From assembly GCA_963736235.1 (NCBI GenBank), contig CAVTOR010000006.1, positions 186,001 to 250,000 of the forward strand: 64,000 bases of DNA, in the 5' to 3' direction. Made by a program: the position numbers and the translations under genes. Position 1 is the first letter of the stretch, and each line of letters starts with the position of its first letter. The DNA comes from CAVORB01 sp963736235. GTDB taxonomy: Bacteria > Pseudomonadota > Gammaproteobacteria > Chromatiales > Chromatiaceae. The notes under the pieces are model-generated. The model was not told the DNA's origin. It did not search any database and saw only the letters and a program-made list of their open reading frames with translations. Positions 19,913-29,648 of this stretch are shown one piece after another.

Positions 19913-21296
19913 GTTTCCCGGTCTCCAGGTGAGCCCCGATCTGCTTGTCACTCAGACGATGAAGCTCGGAACGGGGCAGCCCCCGCAGGGCTCTCCAACC
20001 CGCCTCCATGCTCTCGTCCAAGCTGCGCCGTTCCCCGTGGCTGACGACCTCCGACTCGAAGGTTTCGCCGAAGGCGAGATACTTGCGGTCGGTCTCGGAC
20101 AGCCCCTCCTCCCCCACCACGCTCGCCAGGATGCGGGTCTGCTGCGCCCTGGCGTAAGCCGCGTAGAGCTGCGCCGCCAGGGCAGGATGGTCGGCGTCGG
20201 TCATGCCCTCTCCCGTACCGTCCTTCATCAGACGCGAAAGGCTCGGCAGCACCCGGATCGGCGGATAGAGGTCGCGCCGGTGCAGGTCGCGGTCGAGCAC
20301 GATCTGACCCTCGGTGATGTAGCCGGTGAGGTCGGGGATGGGGTGGGTGATGTCGTCGGAAGGCATGGTGAGGATCGGGACCTGAGTCACCGAGCCTTCC
20401 ACGCCCCGAATCCGCCCGGCGCGCTCGAAGATGGTCGCCAGATCCGAGTACATGTAGCCGGGATAACCCTTGCGGCTGGGAATCTCGCCACGGCTCGCGG
20501 AGACCTCCCGCAGGGCCTCGCAGTAGTTGGTCATGTCGGTGAGGATCACCAGCACGTGCTTACCCTCGGTGAAGGCCATGTACTCGGCCGCCGTGAGTGC
20601 GAAGCGGGGGGCGAGCAAGCGCTGGGCGCTGGAGTCGCTGGCCAGGTTCAGGAACAGGACCGTGCGCGCCAGGGCGCCGCTCTTTTCCATCTCCTCGCGG
20701 AAGAACTCGGCGCTTTCGTGCGGAATGCCGATCCCGGCGAAGACGATGGCGAAGTCCTCCTCGTCCGCCCTGCCCGGCAGCCTCGCGTTGCAGGCGATGT
20801 CCACCGCGATGCGGTCGTGCGGCAAACCGCCGCCGGAGAACAGGGGCAGCTTCTGGCCGCGTATCAGGCTGTTCATGAGGTCGATGGCGGTGAAGCCGGA
20901 CTCGAGGAACTCGCTCGGGGCGTCCCGGGCGGAGGGCTTGATCGGCAACCCCTCGACCCGCAGGGCGCGCTCCGCCGCCAGCGGCGGCCCCCCATCGAGC
21001 GGCTTGCCGACGCCGTTGAAAATACGCCCCAGCAGCCCGGGTCCGACGCTGAAACGCAGCGGCTCGCCGAAAAAACGCACCCGCGTCCCCTCGAGGGAGA
21101 GGCCCGCGGTGTCGTCCAGCACCTCGACCGTGACCGAGGTCTCGTCCAGGGCGGCGATGCGGCCGAGGCGCACCAGGCCGTCCGCCCCCTCGACCTCCAC
21201 CGCCTCGTTGAGCCCCACGTCGACGGAACGCCGCAGGAACAGCAGCGGACCCTCCGCGCGATTGGCGATGTTCTCCCCGATCAGTCTGGCATACAT
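19905..21296 (-). CDS. V/A-type ATPase subunit B (operon 1)
   Basis: The non-catalytic nucleotide-binding subunit of the hexamer, 463 residues, normal length. Visible family segments include FNGVGKPLDGGPPL, LIRGQKLPLFSGGGLPHDRI (degenerate P-loop, as expected for B subunits), YMYSDLATIFERAGRI and PSDDITHPIPDLTGYITEGQ. It lies between A and D with short gaps. It is clearly different in sequence from the B subunit of operon 2, so the two operons are not a recent duplication. Confidence 0.95.
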   Translation of the reverse strand: MYARLIGENIANRAEGPLLFLRRSVDVGLNEAVEVEGADGLVRLGRIAALDETSVTVEVLDDTAGLSLEGTRVRFFGEPLRFSVGPGLLGRIFNGVGKPLDGGPPLAAERALRVEGLPIKPSARDAPSEFLESGFTAIDLMNSLIRGQKLPLFSGGGLPHDRIAVDIACNARLPGRADEEDFAIVFAGIGIPHESAEFFREEMEKSGALARTVLFLNLASDSSAQRLLAPRFALTAAEYMAFTEGKHVLVILTDMTNYCEALREVSASRGEIPSRKGYPGYMYSDLATIFERAGRIRGVEGSVTQVPILTMPSDDITHPIPDLTGYITEGQIVLDRDLHRRDLYPPIRVLPSLSRLMKDGTGEGMTDADHPALAAQLYAAYARAQQTRILASVVGEEGLSETDRKYLAFGETFESEVVSHGERRSLDESMEAGWRALRGLPRSELHRLSDKQIGAHLETGKHA

Positions 21297-21315
21297 CTCT
21301 GTGCCCCTGCGGCAG

Positions 21316-23099
21316 TCACGAGGTCGCCTCGTCCGCGTCCGGTTCGGTGCCGTTGCGCGCGCTGGACATCAACCCCCGGACGGTGGTCGTCAGCTCCTGC
21401 TCCAGCTCGGAGAAAGCTTCCCACTCGCCCTCCGCGATCTCCTCACCCATGCGCATCAGGCCGCGGAAGATCGGCGCTTCGGCGATCGCCTCGGGGGCGA
21501 CGCCAGCCTCGAGCAACCCAGTCGCCGCATCCACGAAGGTCCCGATCAGGCGCATCATCACGGCCTGGCGGGCCGGGGTGGCATAGCGATCGATCTCGGA
21601 GAAGGCCGACTGACGCAGAAACGCCTGGTTGACCAGCTGGGCGCACAGCAGGGTCAGGCGCTGCCGCTCGGGCATGGCGTCGCGGCCAATGATCCGCGCC
21701 ATGCGCTCCAGACGGGCCTCCTCCTCCAGCAGGGTGAGGAAACGCCGCCTGAGCTCCTCCCAGCGGGTGCAGCCCTGACCGTGCCACCAGCGGGCCAGGT
21801 TCTGGGCCACGACGCTGTAAGACTGCAGGGGATGGATGGCCGGGTAGAAGCGGGCCTGGGCGCGACGCACGTCCAAGGCCCACAGGCAGCCCACGTAACG
21901 GCGCGTGTGCATGGTGACCGGCTCGGAGAAGTCGCCGGACGGCGGGCTTACCGCACCGAGCACGGTTACCGAGCCGGTGGTCCCGCCGAGGGTCTTCACC
22001 CGGGCCGCGCGCTCGTAGAAGTCCGCCAGCCGGCTGCTGAGGTAGGCCGGATAGCCGCTCTCCCCCGGCAGCTCACCGAGACGGCCGGAGACCTCGCGCA
22101 AGGCCTCCGCCCAGCGGCTGGTGGAATCCGCCATCAGGGCGACGTTCAGCCCCTGGTCGCGGAAATACTCGGCCACCGTAATTCCTGTGTAGATGCTGGC
22201 CTCGCGGGCCGACACCGGCATGTTGGAGGTGTTGGCGATGACCACGGTGCGCTCCAGCAGCCGGCGGCCGCTGCGCGGGTCCTCCAGCTCGGCGAACTCC
22301 GCGAGCAGACCCGCGAGCTCGTTGCCACGCTCACCGCACCCGACGTAGACGATGACGTCGGCGTTGCACCATTTGGCGACGGTCTCCAGCAGCACCGTCT
22401 TGCCGGTGCCGAAACCGCCGGGGATGGAAGCCGTCCCCCGCGCGGTACCGGGAACAGACAGTCGAGGACGCGCTGCCCAGTAAGCATTGGCTCATCGGAT
22501 GGCAGCCGCTTCTTCACCGGCCGCGGGACGCGCACCGGCCAGCGATGGCCCAAGGCGAGATCCTGCGTCCGCCCCGCCTCGCCGCGCAGGCGGCAGACGG
22601 CCTCGTCCTCCCGATACTCGCCCTGATCCGCGATCTCGACGACCTCTCCCGCGACCAGGTTCGGTGCGGCGAGGCAGCGCTGCAGGATCCCGGAGCCGTT
22701 CTCCACCTCCCCGAAGACGCCACCGGGGCCGAGCCGCTCGCCCACCTGGACCTTGGGCCGGAACTGGAAGCTGCCCGGCGGCACCTCCCGCATCCCGGGT
22801 GTCACGTAGGGCTGCTCGGGCTCGGTGATCGGGCGCAGCAGGCCATCGAAGATGCGTCCCAGGATGCCTGGCCCCAGCAGGATGGAGAGCAGCTGGCCGG
22901 AGCCCGCCACCTCCACCCCCGGACGCAAGCCGCTGGTATCCTCATAGACCTGTACCACGATCTCGTCTCGGGCGATGCGGATCACCTCGCCGAGCAGGCG
23001 CTCGGCGCCGACCGTCACCGACTCGCGCAGGCGGAAGGGTCCCTCGGGGCGAGCGCGCAGCACGGGCCCGCTGATCCAGATCGTAGTCGCGGAGCTCAT
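21316..23099 (-). pseudogene. V/A-type ATPase subunit A (operon 1), one-base frameshift
   Basis: The catalytic ATP-hydrolysing subunit. The N-terminal part runs from ATG 23099 to VLDCLFPVPRGG; the C-terminal part resumes in another frame with the Walker A motif GGFGTGKTVLLET and continues through VGCGERGNE and MADSTSRWAEALREVSGRL. The break is at a CCCCC run (22435-22439, plus strand); one extra base gives exactly 594 residues, close to the 598 of operon 2. The start overlaps the stop of subunit E. A sequencing deletion is the simplest explanation; if real, the break falls just before the P-loop and kills the enzyme. Confidence 0.92.
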
Positions 23100-23710
23100 G
23101 CGCCACCTCCCTTCTCCAGCAGGGCGAGCAGACGGGCCTCCAGGCGCGGCCGGTCGCGCAGCAGGCCGTCGAGGCTGGCGTCGAGCACCGCCCCCTCGCT
23201 TTCGATGATCAAACCGGCGTCCATGTCGCCGTCGGTCTCGAACCTGGGCTCGTGCCGCAGAGCTCGGGCAAGCATCTCCGCATCGGCCGCGCGCTCGTCC
23301 TCGCCCCACTCGGGTGCATGGCGCACGGTCCAGATCCCCAGCGGCAAGACCGCTTGCCCCCGGCGCAGGTAACCGCTCACCCAGCGCCGACGGTGCGCCG
23401 GATCGTGCCAGCGCGACAACAGGATCTCCCGCAGCCGGGGCCAGGCTGCGGTGAGGAGCTCGGCGCTGGAGCGTTCGCTGGCCCAGCGATCTCGCGTCGC
23501 GCGCTCTGCCCGGGCGGCCTGGATGCGCGCCTGCGCCCGACTGCGTTCGGCCACGACGCGAGCGTGCAGATGAGCGCGTTCCCTGCGATAGGCCTGTCGG
23601 ACCAGGTCCCGGGCCTGGGCATCGGCCTCGTCGAGGAGGCGGCGACATTCGCGCTCCCGATACTCCGCGACCAGGTTGAGCAGGCCGCGCTGGCGATCTT
23701 CTAGCTTCAT
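23096..23710 (-). CDS. V/A-type ATPase subunit E (operon 1)
   Basis: Peripheral-stalk subunit E, 204 residues. The N-terminal half is a long charged helix (RERECRRLLDEADAQARDLV) and the C-terminal half a small globular domain with GLIIESEGAVLDASLDGLL, the usual E-subunit ending pattern. It overlaps subunit A by 4 bases (ATGA) and subunit F by 4 bases. With subunit G it would hold the head against rotation. Confidence 0.88.
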   Translation of the reverse strand: MKLEDRQRGLLNLVAEYRERECRRLLDEADAQARDLVRQAYRRERAHLHARVVAERSRAQARIQAARAERATRDRWASERSSAELLTAAWPRLREILLSRWHDPAHRRRWVSGYLRRGQAVLPLGIWTVRHAPEWGEDERAADAEMLARALRHEPRFETDGDMDAGLIIESEGAVLDASLDGLLRDRPRLEARLLALLEKGGGA

Positions 23711-24003
23711 TCGGCCATCCCCAGCTGCCGCCTGAGCGCAGCGCCAAGGTCAGACGGTTGCGCGCGTCCTCGCACGTCCGGGATCACCAGCACCAGGGGC
23801 CGCTCCGCGATCAGGGTCCGACGCAAGTCCTCCCCGGGGAGCCAAGCGGCGGCCTCCGCGGTGATCAGGATGAGCTCGACCTCTTGACCCAGGCGCCGGA
23901 ACAAGCCCGGAGCGGCTGCCGGCTCCGGCGCGTGGACATCCACACCGGCGAGGCGGAAGCCCGCGGCCGTGACCTCGTCCCCGACGAAGGCGCACAGGGT
24001 CAT
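23707..24003 (-). CDS. V/A-type ATPase subunit F (operon 1)
   Basis: A 98-residue protein of normal F length. MTLCAFVGDEVTAAGFRLAG is the characteristic F start (GDEDTVxGFRLAG type), followed by the Rossmann-like VELILITAEAA and PLVLVIPDVRG. F binds the central shaft with D and modulates rotation. It lies between the proteolipid gene K and E. Confidence 0.9.
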   Translation of the reverse strand: MTLCAFVGDEVTAAGFRLAGVDVHAPEPAAAPGLFRRLGQEVELILITAEAAAWLPGEDLRRTLIAERPLVLVIPDVRGRAQPSDLGAALRRQLGMAE

Positions 24004-24009
24004 GTCAGC

Positions 24010-24366
24010 TCATCCCAGCTTGTTGAGGATCAGCACCGAGATGATGACCCCGTAAATGGCGATACCCTCCGCCAGACCGACAAGAATGATCACGCGACCG
24101 AACAACTCAGGCTTTTCGGCCAGCGCCCCGACGGCCGCGGCGCCCACTGCGGCGACGGCGTAGGCGGCGCCCAGGGCCGCCAACCCGGTGGCCAGGGCGG
24201 CGGCGAGATACCCCCATTGCAGGACACCTGGATCGATGATCTCGACCGTCGTCTCGACCACCTCCTGGGCGAACACCTCCGGCTGCCACAGCAGCAGGCT
24301 GCCCAGCGCGGCGAGCACGGCGACGGCGAGCACCATCGAGGTTGCGAGCAGGACTTGCTTGGTCAT
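24010..24366 (-). CDS. V/A-type ATPase proteolipid subunit K (operon 1)
   Basis: The membrane rotor (c-type) subunit, 118 residues. The last 70 residues form the helical hairpin: GYLAAALATGLAALGAAYAV, then FGRVIILVGLAEGIAIYG, with the ion-binding Glu in GLAEGIAIYG. The loop ALAEKPELFGR is a family mark. An N-terminal hydrophobic segment (QVLLATSMVLAVAVLAALGS) precedes the hairpin and may be a signal or an extra helix. The start overlaps the stop of subunit I (ATGA). The clear Na+ site pattern of E. hirae NtpK is not seen, so H+ is more likely, but this is uncertain. Confidence 0.92.
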   Translation of the reverse strand: MTKQVLLATSMVLAVAVLAALGSLLLWQPEVFAQEVVETTVEIIDPGVLQWGYLAAALATGLAALGAAYAVAAVGAAAVGALAEKPELFGRVIILVGLAEGIAIYGVIISVLILNKLG

Positions 24367-26189
24367 GACACTTCTCCAGTAACGAGCGCCGGCGGCGGGG
24401 GTAAAGGCCGAAAGATCCTGCCGGTCCCGCGCAGGAAACGATTGAAGAACTCGAACAGCACCAGCCGGGTGGTCTGAATCGCGACCACCAGCCCCTCCAG
24501 GCCGATGATCAACAGGTTGCCCAGGATCATGATCAGGAGGCCACCGAGGAAGGATCCACTCGCCTCGGCCATGGTGACCACCGCGGCGGAGAGGGCGGAG
24601 TGGGCGAGCGCGAAGGCGCCCACCCGTGCGAAAGACAGGGTGTTGACCAGGATCTGCAGCCCGCTCTCGATCAGGTGACCGAGTGCGGCGAGGGCACCGA
24701 TCAGGCGACGCTGGTCGAGGAAGCTTCCCGCCAGGTACCATCCCAGCCCGAGCAGGGCCAACCAGCCCAGCACGGAGCCGGCGACCAGTCCGATCAAACC
24801 CAGATAGAGCAGCAGAAAGCCCGCGTCCACCAGCAGCCAGCGGTGAAGCTCACCTCGCCACAGGGCGCTGACGCCGGACAGTATCTGTCCGAGGCTCAGC
24901 AGCACGACGGCGAAAACCAGGGGGACGACTAGCACGGTCACGGGGGCATGCATCGGATGCAGCCAGAGAGCCGGGATCACCGCCTCGCTGGCGAATACGC
25001 TGCCAAACAGGAAGCCGAAAATGATCGCGCTCACGCCCCCGGCGACCAGCAGCCGCGCCGCCTCGAAGCGATGCTTAAGCCACAGGCCCAGGGCCAGCAG
25101 CACCAGGCCCTGACCCACGTCGCCGAACATGTAGCCGAACAGCAGCGGCACCACCACGCCCAGCACCGGGGTCGGGTCGGCCTCGTCGCGACCGGGGACG
25201 CCGAAGGCGCGAGCGAATACCTCGAAGGGCCGCAGCCACGCCGGGTTGTCGAGGATCTGCGGAGGACGCATTCCGTCCGGCGGCGGCGCGAAACGCAGCA
25301 GCGCGTGAGTGCCGGCGGTCTCGAGCGCCCGCAGCAGGGTGCGGCCGCTCAGGTCGTCCGTCCAGCCCGTGACCCAGGTCAGGTGGTCGCTCGCGAGCTC
25401 CAGGCCTTCCACTTGGCGGCCGAACCATTCGAGCCAGGCGACCTCGCCGAGCAGGTCGCCCAGGTCGTAGTCCTCGAACAGGCTGTCTAGCTCGGCATAG
25501 AGGTGAACGATGCGGGTCGAGAGAAAGGCGCGGCGGGCGTTGACCCGGCTCAGCGCCTCCCCGGCATTGCCCCGGAGCCAGGATGGACGCTCGATGATAC
25601 GGCCCTTGGCGGCCTTGACCTGGTGCTTCAACTGATCGAGACGCTCCGCGGGCCCCAGGATCATGTAGCAGCGTTCGTCCTCCCAAGGGACGGTGCGGGA
25701 TAGCGCCCACTCCGGCAGCCGCGGGTCCGCCTCCCGCGGCAGGATTGCGCAAAAGGTGCGGAGCAGCGGCCCGCTCTCGGTCACCAGTCCGAAATCGAGG
25801 GGGCTCTGCTCGATGCGCGCGATGATCTGAGCGAGCCACTTGAGCCGAACCAGCTCCTCCTCACAGGCCTGCAGGGTATCGATGAGCGGGTCGGCCTCGC
25901 GGCGCCAGGACTCGATCCGATCCAGCGCCCGCGCGAGCACGACCGCGGGCGCCTCTGCCAGAGGCATGCGGCGCAATCGGCCCCGGTCCCAGTAACGCCC
26001 GTAACGCGGAAGAAAATCCTGATAGCGCGCCAGGCCGGACGTCAGGTTCTGCACCGGGAAGTCCTCCACTACCCTAGGGCGCACCTCCACCTCCACCGCC
26101 CCCGTACGGGCCAGCTCGGCGACCGTGTGCACGCTCTGGCTACGCGGGCAGAGCACCTCGAACCAGCGGGTGGAGGCGGAGCGCAGCAT
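24363..26189 (-). CDS. V/A-type ATPase subunit I (operon 1)
   Basis: The membrane stator subunit (a/I type), 608 residues. The N-terminal half (1-320) is soluble and helical. The C-terminal half has about eight helices, starting with the hallmark DPTPVLGVVVPLLFGYMFGD followed by VGQGLVLLALGL. ILVNTLSFARVGAFALAH contains the conserved Arg region facing the proteolipid ring. It overlaps K at its end and abuts C at its start (stop of C shares the base at 26189). Confidence 0.93.
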   Translation of the reverse strand: MLRSASTRWFEVLCPRSQSVHTVAELARTGAVEVEVRPRVVEDFPVQNLTSGLARYQDFLPRYGRYWDRGRLRRMPLAEAPAVVLARALDRIESWRREADPLIDTLQACEEELVRLKWLAQIIARIEQSPLDFGLVTESGPLLRTFCAILPREADPRLPEWALSRTVPWEDERCYMILGPAERLDQLKHQVKAAKGRIIERPSWLRGNAGEALSRVNARRAFLSTRIVHLYAELDSLFEDYDLGDLLGEVAWLEWFGRQVEGLELASDHLTWVTGWTDDLSGRTLLRALETAGTHALLRFAPPPDGMRPPQILDNPAWLRPFEVFARAFGVPGRDEADPTPVLGVVVPLLFGYMFGDVGQGLVLLALGLWLKHRFEAARLLVAGGVSAIIFGFLFGSVFASEAVIPALWLHPMHAPVTVLVVPLVFAVVLLSLGQILSGVSALWRGELHRWLLVDAGFLLLYLGLIGLVAGSVLGWLALLGLGWYLAGSFLDQRRLIGALAALGHLIESGLQILVNTLSFARVGAFALAHSALSAAVVTMAEASGSFLGGLLIMILGNLLIIGLEGLVVAIQTTRLVLFEFFNRFLRGTGRIFRPLPPPPALVTGEVS

Positions 26190-26947
26190 CAGACGGTCCC
26201 CTCGCCTGCCGCGAACAGCGCCCGGCTCACCAGCTCACCGCGCAGGCGTTCGAGGTCCAAGGCGGTCAAGCCCAGGAAGACGAAAGCGCCGGCGGGCTGC
26301 AGCAAATGCCGGTGCAACAGTAACGCGAGGCGACCGCGCAACGCCCTGCGGACATCCCAGGCGGACTCGGAGCGGGTTTCCCGAAAGACCGCGAGATGCT
26401 TGCCGAGCAGCCCGGCGAGGTCGTCCATATGACGCACAAACGATCGCTTTCCCGGCGGCATCAGCCGTCGCCATTCCATCACCCAGGTTGCCGCGGGCTC
26501 GGCGGGCGCGTCCGCGAGCGCACCGGCTCCCGCCCCGCGCAGTTTTTCGGGGTCCGTCAGGCCGTCGGTAAGAAGCCCTTGCAAGTCGGGGTCTCTGTGC
26601 AGCCATGGCGGAGCGGAACCCGTGCGGGCCTGGTGGTCCAGCAGCGGAAGGAGCGGCAGCCAGCGGGTCCATAACATCGCGGGCCGCCAGGGTTCGGGCA
26701 ACCAACCCGCCAGCTCATCGGCCGTCTCCCGGAACAGGGTGCGCACGCCGACCTCAAGGTCGTGGGCGTCACTCTGACCGGAAAACCCCTTCACCCAGTC
26801 GCGCATAACGCCCTCGCGCGCATCTTCGAGGAAGCTCGGGAGCGTTCGTGCCGGCGCGAGCCGCTGCCAGTCGTCCTCCGTCGGCAGACGCGTGTAGCGC
26901 GCCTGGATACGCGCCTGGGCATAGGCGAATCGGCACAATGTGTTCAT
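26189..26947 (-). CDS. V/A-type ATPase subunit C, divergent (operon 1)
   Basis: A 252-residue protein in the C position. MNTLCRFAYAQARIQARYTR and LPSFLEDAREGVMRDWVKGF fit the N-terminal part of V-type C/d subunits, which cap the proteolipid ring. It is about 100 residues shorter than the operon 2 copy and weakly conserved, so the call rests partly on operon position between G and I. It overlaps G by 4 bases. Confidence 0.72.
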   Translation of the reverse strand: MNTLCRFAYAQARIQARYTRLPTEDDWQRLAPARTLPSFLEDAREGVMRDWVKGFSGQSDAHDLEVGVRTLFRETADELAGWLPEPWRPAMLWTRWLPLLPLLDHQARTGSAPPWLHRDPDLQGLLTDGLTDPEKLRGAGAGALADAPAEPAATWVMEWRRLMPPGKRSFVRHMDDLAGLLGKHLAVFRETRSESAWDVRRALRGRLALLLHRHLLQPAGAFVFLGLTALDLERLRGELVSRALFAAGEGTV

Positions 26948-27288
26948 GGCGCCGGATCGATGATCTCATCCGCCAGGACTTCCACCGCGCGTTCAGACCC
27001 TTTTGTCCCCGGGGCCCGCCGTTCGGAGACAACGGCTCGCGGCACCTTGCCGAGCAGTTCCTTGAGCGCCCGTTCCACGGCCATGTCAGCGATACGGTGC
27101 GCGGCCTTGATCCGTCTCTCGGTGCGTTTGGCGACGGCCTGGGCCCGATCCTCGGCCTCTGCAACCATCTGGGCCGCTCGGGCGCGGCACTGCTCCACTG
27201 CCTCGCGCGCCTCTCGCTCCGCGGCCAGAACCTGGTTGATGGCACGGTCTACGGAAGCGGTCTCCGACACCTTGGTCTGTTCGCCCAT
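26944..27288 (-). CDS. V/A-type ATPase subunit G/H-like coiled coil (operon 1)
   Basis: A 114-residue charged helical protein, the first gene of operon 1. The text VLAAEREAREAVEQCRARAA and MVAEAEDRAQAVAKRTERRI is typical of the peripheral-stalk G/H subunit that pairs with E. It overlaps subunit C by 4 bases. The promoter of the operon must lie in the region upstream, at 27289-28115. Confidence 0.8.
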   Translation of the reverse strand: MGEQTKVSETASVDRAINQVLAAEREAREAVEQCRARAAQMVAEAEDRAQAVAKRTERRIKAAHRIADMAVERALKELLGKVPRAVVSERRAPGTKGSERAVEVLADEIIDPAP

Positions 27289-28115
27289 TTGCTTATCTCG
27301 TGGCGGTGCAGACTCCGCCGTAGACCTGTAGTTGGCCGGTCGCTATTCGGTCCGCTCACAATGCCGCTCACGCTCTCGGCACCGTTTCCGGTTCGTAGCA
27401 GGCGGGGGTGCCGCCACCTCCGACAAGGCGAACTCAATTCCCCTCCAGAGAGGGTGGTGCCATCTCCGGAACTCGGCGCCCCGGCACCCTCGCCAGGACA
27501 GCGCACGGACCAAAAAAAGCACTATTTCGCTCTATAAGAATATTCTAACTGATCCCAGTATTCCTGTTGCCCGTCTCGACCGGATCAGTGACGACGGTCA
27601 ATCCGAACGCCACCCCAGCGCTAACCTCCAGGCAGATGTGATCTAGCTCAAAATCCCGAGCAATCGCACGCGATTTATGCATCGTTTTAGCTTAATGTGC
27701 GCGGATGTCGAGGGCGCCTATCCTCCTCCCTTTGTGCCAAGGTGGAAGATATATCCCTGTCGGCGGGGTGAGCCGTCATCACGGCAGCGCCACGGCCATT
27801 TCGCGTTTCCATCCGGTCGGCGCAAGCGGTACCGACCAGGGCACCTCCCCAACAGGGGTTTCGCACAGCCCAACTACGGACTTCCGCGACGCGGGATCGG
27901 AAAACTGCGGTTTCCCGACCCGATCGGTTTGAGCGGCTCACGCCGCTGGTAGGTGCCAGCCCGCCCCGAACCGCCAAGGCCAGTGCGCTTGCGCGACGAC
28001 CTAGTCGTCGACGGAGGCGGTTGGGAGCTTGCGATTGCATGAACCGGGGCAACGCAAGCGTCATGATTCTGTAGCATCCTTGCCCCGGTGTAGTTCGAAA
28101 TACGAGGCTCAAGCG
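27289..28115. promoter_or_regulatory. Divergent region between two V/A-type ATPase operons
   Basis: About 830 bases with no convincing gene; short frames here lack family features and ribosome sites. It should hold the promoters of both operons. An AT-rich patch is at 27511-27560. A long imperfect hairpin pairs CGGGATCGGAAA (27892-27903) with TTTCCCGACCCG (27911-27922), with two internal mismatches. A poor FNR-box-like sequence, GTGAT-N4-CTCAA, is at 27638-27651. None of these is firmly assigned. Confidence 0.5.
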
Positions 28116-28433
28116 ATGGACGATACCCTGCAGCGACTGCTCGAGGCCGAGGTACGTGCGGAGAAGATCGCACAACAGGCAGAGGCCGAACAGGACAACA
28201 TCATCCAGGGCGCGCTCATGGAGGCACGGGCCGAGGAAGAGCGATTCATATCACGGGTACCGGACCTTCACCGCTCCTTCATCAAGAAGGCGCAGGAACG
28301 CTCCGAGCAGACGGTCGCCGAGCTCAAGCGGCGCTATGACGAGCGTCACGTCCAGCTGCGTGACCTGGCCGAGCAACATGAGGACGAGGCCCTGGAAGCC
28401 GCCTTCGAGGCCTTAGTCTCCGGCGAACACTGA
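28116..28433 (+). CDS. V/A-type ATPase subunit G/H-like coiled coil (operon 2)
   Basis: The ATG at 28116 with GAGG 8 bases upstream gives 105 residues. The protein is one long charged helix (LEAEVRAEKIAQQAEAEQDN, VAELKRRYDERHVQLRDLAE), as expected for the stator partner of E. It is the first gene of operon 2 and mirrors the first gene of operon 1 in type and position, though the two share little sequence. Confidence 0.8.
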   Translation: MDDTLQRLLEAEVRAEKIAQQAEAEQDNIIQGALMEARAEEERFISRVPDLHRSFIKKAQERSEQTVAELKRRYDERHVQLRDLAEQHEDEALEAAFEALVSGEH

Positions 28434-28496
28434 CAGCGCCCGCCATTCGGCGCCATCGGCGCCGACCCGAGCAGTACCAAGCATCATGATCCGCCG

Positions 28497-29564
28497 ATGA
28501 CCATTGCCGCCAATCAGGCCTATCTGAACACCCGAGTCTCGGTCATGGCCGCGAGGCTGCTGGATCCGGCGCTGATCGCCTCCCTCACGCGCCAGGACCT
28601 GGGCGAGCTCGCCGAGCGCTTCGGGCTTTCCGCCGTGTTGGATGAGCACCTGACGCCCCGCGCCCGCAGCCGCGCCATCGAGCAGGCCCTGATTCAGACC
28701 CTGCTCTCCGAGCTCACGATTCTGGTTCGTCCCATGTTGGCTGCGGAACGCAAGCTGGTGCTCGATTGGGGACGCAAGTACGCCCTGTTCAACCTGAAAA
28801 GCCTCATCAGGGGCAAGCTCTACGACCTGGACCCAAAGGACATCCGGGACAACCTCTACGATCTGCCCCCCAATCTGCGTCTCATCCATCGCGACGAGCT
28901 GTTCCGGGCGGAAAACGTCCTCGAGCTGCTGCGGCAGATCGAGCAGGGGCCCTACAGCCTGATCGCCCGTCAGGCGCGGGAGATCTTCGAGCAGAAGCGC
29001 GAGCCCTTCGCCCTCGAGGCGACGATCGATCAACGCTACTACGCCGGACTGGTGCGGCAGGTCATGCAGTTCCATGACGAAAACCTGCGGCCGCTGCAGG
29101 AGCTCCTGGGTGTCGTCCTCGACCGGGTCGACCTGCTGTGGCTGCTGCGCTTCCGATTCTCCTACCAGCTCTCCCCCAGCGAGACCTTCTACCAGCTGAT
29201 CCCCTCATCCCGGCTGTTGCATCGGGAGCGCCTGCTGGCACTGGTCAATCTGGAGAGCTTCGAGCAGGTGCTCGCGGCCCTGCCGCCTCCGCTATCAGAG
29301 CTGCTGGCCGACAGCGTCAGCGTGATCGACGTCCAGAAGCGCATGGGGGTCTACTTGAGCCGAGAGGCGGTGCGGATCCTGCGCCACGGCCGCTCCGGGG
29401 TGGCAAGGGCACTGGCCTATCTCATCCTGCGAGAGATGGACCTGTTTATGCTGTTTTCCCTGGTCCAGGGCCGTCTACTGGAGCTACCCGCCGACCTGGT
29501 GAACATCGCGGTGGAGCTGGCGGAGCCCAACTGCCCGCTCGGATCCATGAGCGCGGCCGCGTGA
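28497..29564 (+). CDS. V/A-type ATPase subunit C (operon 2)
   Basis: A 355-residue protein matching the V-type C/d subunit in length. AYLNTRVSVMAARLLDPALI, the YDLPPNLRLIHRDELFRAEN stretch and the last part LSREAVRILRHGRSGVARAL are helical, as in the family. The ring-capping subunit links the rotor to the membrane ring. The start is the ATG at 28497, which overlaps the stop of a four-codon frame (ATGATCCGCCGATGA); this is probably chance. Confidence 0.85.
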   Translation: MTIAANQAYLNTRVSVMAARLLDPALIASLTRQDLGELAERFGLSAVLDEHLTPRARSRAIEQALIQTLLSELTILVRPMLAAERKLVLDWGRKYALFNLKSLIRGKLYDLDPKDIRDNLYDLPPNLRLIHRDELFRAENVLELLRQIEQGPYSLIARQAREIFEQKREPFALEATIDQRYYAGLVRQVMQFHDENLRPLQELLGVVLDRVDLLWLLRFRFSYQLSPSETFYQLIPSSRLLHRERLLALVNLESFEQVLAALPPPLSELLADSVSVIDVQKRMGVYLSREAVRILRHGRSGVARALAYLILREMDLFMLFSLVQGRLLELPADLVNIAVELAEPNCPLGSMSAAA

Positions 29565-29648
29565 TCAGGTGCCGCATTAAGGGTTGGGAGGACCGGGCGC
29601 TCACGCACGTCTCGGGTCTCCCCGAATCGAGAGCGAGATAGTCGAACC

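Noticed and set aside
27638..27651. FNR-type operator GTGAT-N4-CTCAA
   Set aside because: Two mismatches to the consensus, no matching promoter spacing; could be chance.
28486..28500. Four-codon leader frame (ATGATCCGCCGATGA) overlapping the start of ATPase subunit C
   Set aside because: Too short to separate from chance, with no stalling codons.
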